Assembly: GCA_051000345.1 (NCBI GenBank)
Contig: JBPCOJ010000009.1
Span: 12,040 to 76,039 of the forward strand
DNA length: 64,000 nucleotides
Source of the DNA: JBHENC01 sp051000345
Lineage (GTDB): Bacteria > Acidobacteriota > Blastocatellia > Pyrinomonadales > Pyrinomonadaceae
Direction: 5' to 3'
This document shows, one piece after another, positions 61,307 through 64,000 of this stretch (its first letter is position 1; every line of letters starts with the position of its first letter). The translations under genes and the position numbers were made by a program. Below the pieces are notes generated by a model, which ran no database searches, was not told the origin of the DNA, and saw only the letters and a program-made list of their open reading frames with translations.

Positions 61307-62080
61307 TTATCCGGTAGCCTGCGGCATTTTTACGAACGGCATTCCGCGCAAGATAATTTGCTGGCGGCGGGCGACGCGGCGCGGATTCGTTTGCGGATTA
61401 AAGACCGTGCGCGGGTTGGGAATCATCGCCGAGAGAAACGCCGCCTCGCGCGCCGTGAGATTACTCGCGGATTTTTTGAAGTAGAATTGCGAAGCTGCTT
61501 CCGCGCCGTAAACACCGTCGCCCCATTCGATCACGTTCAAGTAAAGTTCCAGAATGCGGCGCTTCGGTAAATCACGTTCGAGAAAATATGTGATGACCGC
61601 TTCACGGCCTTTGCGGAAAAAGGATTTCTCGGTGGACAAATAAAGATTCTTTGCGAGTTGCTGCGAGATGGTCGAAGCGCCGCGCTTGAAACTCGGCATC
61701 GGCGGAATCCAACTCGATTGATCGTCGCCTTCCGCTTTCGCTTCCTTCGCAGCCTCGCGTTGCGCCTCTTCCCAAGCGTGTTGAATCGCCGCGTAATCGA
61801 ATCCGTGATGCGCCGCAAAGTTCGAGTCTTCGCCCGCCAGCACAGCGCGCTGCAAATTCGGCGAAATCCTTTCCAAAGGAACCCACGTCTGCGCGCGCTT
61901 CGGTTGTTGATTATCGCGGCGCGCTTCATCCGCGCGAGTCTCGATCAGCGAAGTTGTCGCCGGATTATGATCGCGCAATTTAGCGATGTTCGGGAAGGTT
62001 ACGACTTCATAACCGAGCCACAGCACAAATACAAGCAGCAGCCCCAGCGCGATTTTCATTAGCCAACGAAAAATTCTCAT
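61307..62080 (-). CDS. mtgA: Monofunctional peptidoglycan glycosyltransferase
   Basis: A 257-residue GT51 enzyme that polymerises lipid II into glycan strands. An N-terminal signal anchor (IALGLLLVFVLWLGYEVV) is followed by the catalytic core: AVLAGEDSNFAAHHGFD with the general-base glutamate, GASTISQQLAKNLYLS, RKGREAVITYFLERDL, ILELYLNVIEWGDGVYGAEAAS and REAAFLSAMIPNPR. No transpeptidase domain follows, which is why MtgA is preferred over a bifunctional penicillin-binding protein. The loop between the first two core motifs is longer than in E. coli and rich in Glu/Lys. Confidence 0.92.
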   Translation of the reverse strand: MRIFRWLMKIALGLLLVFVLWLGYEVVTFPNIAKLRDHNPATTSLIETRADEARRDNQQPKRAQTWVPLERISPNLQRAVLAGEDSNFAAHHGFDYAAIQHAWEEAQREAAKEAKAEGDDQSSWIPPMPSFKRGASTISQQLAKNLYLSTEKSFFRKGREAVITYFLERDLPKRRILELYLNVIEWGDGVYGAEAASQFYFKKSASNLTAREAAFLSAMIPNPRTVFNPQTNPRRVARRQQIILRGMPFVKMPQATG

Positions 62081-62125
62081 GTCCTCACAAACGCGTGCGA
62101 ACGTGTTTACACGCGCGATGCATTT

Positions 62126-63598
62126 TTATGCCGCGTCGCCGATCATGTCGGCGGCAATTTTACCGGAACTCAACACGCCGGGCAGCCCTGCGCCGGGATG
62201 CGTGCCAGCGCCCGCGAAATATAAATTCTCGATGTCCTCGCTTTGGTTGTGCGGGCGAAACCATGCCGACTGCGTGAGAATCGGCTCGACGGAAAACGCG
62301 CTGCCGAGATGACTGTTGAGCGTGTCGCGGAAATGCAGCGGATCAATCCTGTGCTCCGCCACGATGTGCTTCGAGAGGTCTGGCAAATAACGTTCTTCGA
62401 GATACTTGATGATCGCATCGCGGTAAACGGGCGCGTGCTTCGTCCAATCCGTTTGCCCGCCCAAGTGCGGCACGGGCGACAGCACATACCAGCTATCGCA
62501 GCCCGCAGGCGCAAGGCTCGCATCCGTCGCCGTCGGGCGGTGCAGATACAAGGAAAAATCTTCAGGCAGATGTTTTCGTTTGAAAATATCATCGACCAGC
62601 CCGCGATAACGCGGCCCCATCAGAATCTCGTGATGCGCGATATTTTCATAACGGCGATTCGTGCCGAAGTAAATCACAAACAGCGACATCGAATAACGCT
62701 TCCGCTTAACGCGACGATCCGTGTGCTTGCGGCGAAATCGCGCCGGAATCAAATTGAGATAAGTAAACGCGACATCTGCATTGCTAACGATGGCGTCCGC
62801 CGCTTGAATCGAGTTGTCATTCAAACGCACGCCCGTCGCGCGCCTCGTTCGCTCATCAATCACGATCTCCGCAATCTCCGCTTCGAGTTTCAACGTGCCG
62901 CCCATTTCTTCAAAAAGCCGGACGAGCGCGCGAACCAATGCGCCCGTGCCGCCCATCGCAAACCAGATGCCGAATTCCTGTTCGAGCTTGTGAATCAGCG
63001 CGTAAATCGAAGTGCTTTGAAACGGATTGCCGCCGATAAGAAGCGGATGAAAACTGAAGACCTGTTGCAAGCGTTCGTCCTTAATATACCCGTTGACAAG
63101 CTGCGCGACGGATTTGTGTGAGCTAAGGCGCGCCATGTCCGGCATCACGCGCAGCATATCTCTAAAGCGCGTGAAAGGCTTATCTATCAACTCGAAACCG
63201 GTTTTATAAATTCGCTCCGTCGCACGCAAAAAACGCATGTACCCCGCGACATCGTCCGGGTTAAATTTGCGAATCTCCGACAGCAGTCGCTCGCGGTCTC
63301 CGTTGTAATGAAAAACAGAGCCGTCTTCAAAACGTATGTTGTAAAAAGGATCGACTGGAACGAGCTGAACGTAGTCTTCCGTGCGCTTGCCGCATAACTG
63401 AAAGAGGTCGCGTATCAGCCAAGGCGCGGTAATGATCGTCGGGCCGCCGTCGAACACGAATCCGTTTTGCTCGTAAACGTAAGCACGCCCGCCTGCCTTG
63501 TCGCGCTTTTCGAGAACCGTGACCTTGTGTCCCTGCGCCTGCAACCGAATCGCCGCCGCCAATCCGCCAAACCCGCTGCCGATAATTGTGATGTTCAT
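62126..63598 (-). CDS. Phytoene-desaturase-type FAD oxidoreductase (CrtI-like)
   Basis: A 490-residue carotenoid desaturase-family protein. The N-terminal dinucleotide motif is ITIIGSGFGGLAAAIRLQAQGHKVTVLEKR. VFDGGPTIITAPWLI, FHPLLIGGNPFQSTSIYALI, ADAIVSNADVAFTY and the C-terminal NLYFAGAGTHPGAGLPGVLSSG (FAD-binding) are typical of CrtI. It should desaturate phytoene or a diapo analogue. Its likely substrate-forming genes, prenyl synthase and phytoene synthase, are at 21.8-23.7 kb. CrtI, CrtN and ketolase-type members are not cleanly separable from motifs alone. Confidence 0.86.
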   Translation of the reverse strand: MNITIIGSGFGGLAAAIRLQAQGHKVTVLEKRDKAGGRAYVYEQNGFVFDGGPTIITAPWLIRDLFQLCGKRTEDYVQLVPVDPFYNIRFEDGSVFHYNGDRERLLSEIRKFNPDDVAGYMRFLRATERIYKTGFELIDKPFTRFRDMLRVMPDMARLSSHKSVAQLVNGYIKDERLQQVFSFHPLLIGGNPFQSTSIYALIHKLEQEFGIWFAMGGTGALVRALVRLFEEMGGTLKLEAEIAEIVIDERTRRATGVRLNDNSIQAADAIVSNADVAFTYLNLIPARFRRKHTDRRVKRKRYSMSLFVIYFGTNRRYENIAHHEILMGPRYRGLVDDIFKRKHLPEDFSLYLHRPTATDASLAPAGCDSWYVLSPVPHLGGQTDWTKHAPVYRDAIIKYLEERYLPDLSKHIVAEHRIDPLHFRDTLNSHLGSAFSVEPILTQSAWFRPHNQSEDIENLYFAGAGTHPGAGLPGVLSSGKIAADMIGDAA

Positions 63599-63720
63599 GC
63601 GAGAAATATCTTACGCGGAAATTGTTTCGGCGACGTGCTTATACCCAAACAGTTTTACATACTTTTGTTCGTCCGCAACTTCTATCAGCCGACGCGGACA
63701 AAGAAAACTCGTTCCCGCTT

Positions 63721-64000
63721 TTAGACAGACGCGCCGTCTGCCTGACCGCGTGCGAAGATCGTTTGCGCATCGTCGCTTCCATAAATTTTGCGCACGGCAC
63801 GAATCGTGTTGCTGTGAATTTCCACCGTGTCGTTGATGTCCGCCGCATAGCCGCCCGACATCGTCGTGACAACCGGCACACGGCGCGCGCGGCATTCTGC
63901 GAGCACCATTTCATCTCTGGCGCGCAAGCCTTCAATGGACAACGAGAGCCTGCCGAGCTTATCGCCCGCAAACGGATCAGCCCCGCCAAGATAAAAAACG
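63721..64000 (-). CDS. C-terminal part of an HDAC/acetoin-utilisation-family deacetylase (5' end outside window)
   Basis: Only the last 93 residues are visible, open from the window edge to the stop near 63721. VFYLGGADPFAGDKLGRLSL, then IEGLRARDEMVLAECRARRV, then PVVTTMSGGYAADINDTVEI match the C-terminal part of the histone-deacetylase superfamily, including the GADPFAGD metal-site region and the GGY loop. Bacterial members act on acetylated polyamines, acetoin-related substrates or proteins. The substrate is unknown. It lies 122 bases upstream of the CrtI-like gene on the same strand. Confidence 0.8.
   Translation of the reverse strand, partial: VFYLGGADPFAGDKLGRLSLSIEGLRARDEMVLAECRARRVPVVTTMSGGYAADINDTVEIHSNTIRAVRKIYGSDDAQTIFARGQADGASV

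Overview
The window is a chromosomal segment (64 kb, mostly G+C-rich coding DNA with a few A+T-rich accessory patches) from a Gram-negative bacterium, most probably an Acidobacteriota member close to the Blastocatellia. That placement is an inference. It rests on an LpxD lipid A gene, a large Oar-like TonB-dependent receptor with an N-terminal carboxypeptidase-regulatory-like domain, a giant secreted beta-helix/DUF11/Calx-beta/DUF4214 protein, carotenoid genes and long G+C-rich leaders. No rRNA, convincing tRNA or CRISPR array was found.

Layout. 1-3.3 kb: end of a glycine-zipper protein, an S-adenosylmethionine hydrolase-family gene, citrate synthase, then a small A+T-rich patch with a zinc-ribbon membrane protein and a secreted DUF2846-like gene whose start is broken by a 69-bp inverted-repeat element. 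3.3-11.8 kb: CPBP membrane protease, NtrY/NtrX-like two-component pair, radical SAM protein, MGDG-synthase-type glycosyltransferase and an SDR. 11.8-13 kb: an A+T-rich HicB-like gene overlapping an unknown 299-residue gene in the place where HicA would be expected. 13-20.3 kb (minus strand): coaBC, two adjacent uracil-DNA-glycosylase-family genes, a Uma2-like nuclease, priA and lpxD. 20.6-27.6 kb: secreted and unknown genes, prenyl diphosphate synthase and phytoene synthase, a DUF4268/PD-(D/E)XK protein, an APC permease and a FecR-like protein. 27.7-37 kb: two nucleotide-sugar enzymes, mtnA, a BtuFCD/FecBCD-type ABC importer, gatB, an SDR and a Clp-N-like protein. 37-46.6 kb: purK, purE and isocitrate dehydrogenase (minus strand), a TPR/TonB-C protein, dtd, a lipoprotein cyclophilin, a DUF6335-like protein and aconitase. 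46.7-64 kb: an ion channel, a secreted protein, the giant cell-surface protein interrupted by one in-frame TAG, the TonB-dependent receptor, mtgA, a CrtI-like desaturase and the end of an HDAC-family gene.

Three enzymes at the start of the TCA cycle (citrate synthase, aconitase, isocitrate dehydrogenase) are present but dispersed. Early carotenoid synthesis is likewise split between 21.8-23.7 kb (prenyl diphosphate synthase, phytoene synthase) and 62-63.6 kb (CrtI-like desaturase).

The most unusual signals are: (i) the small mobile element, with an 8-bp target duplication, sitting exactly in a signal-peptide start, where conceptual excision rebuilds the gene; (ii) the single in-frame TAG inside a LamG-like domain of a protein of about 2,500 residues; (iii) the HicB-unknown gene pair; (iv) five intergenic hairpins whose arms are degenerate 7-bp tandem repeats; and (v) a uracil-DNA-glycosylase paralogue that has lost all four iron-sulfur cysteines and a motif histidine.
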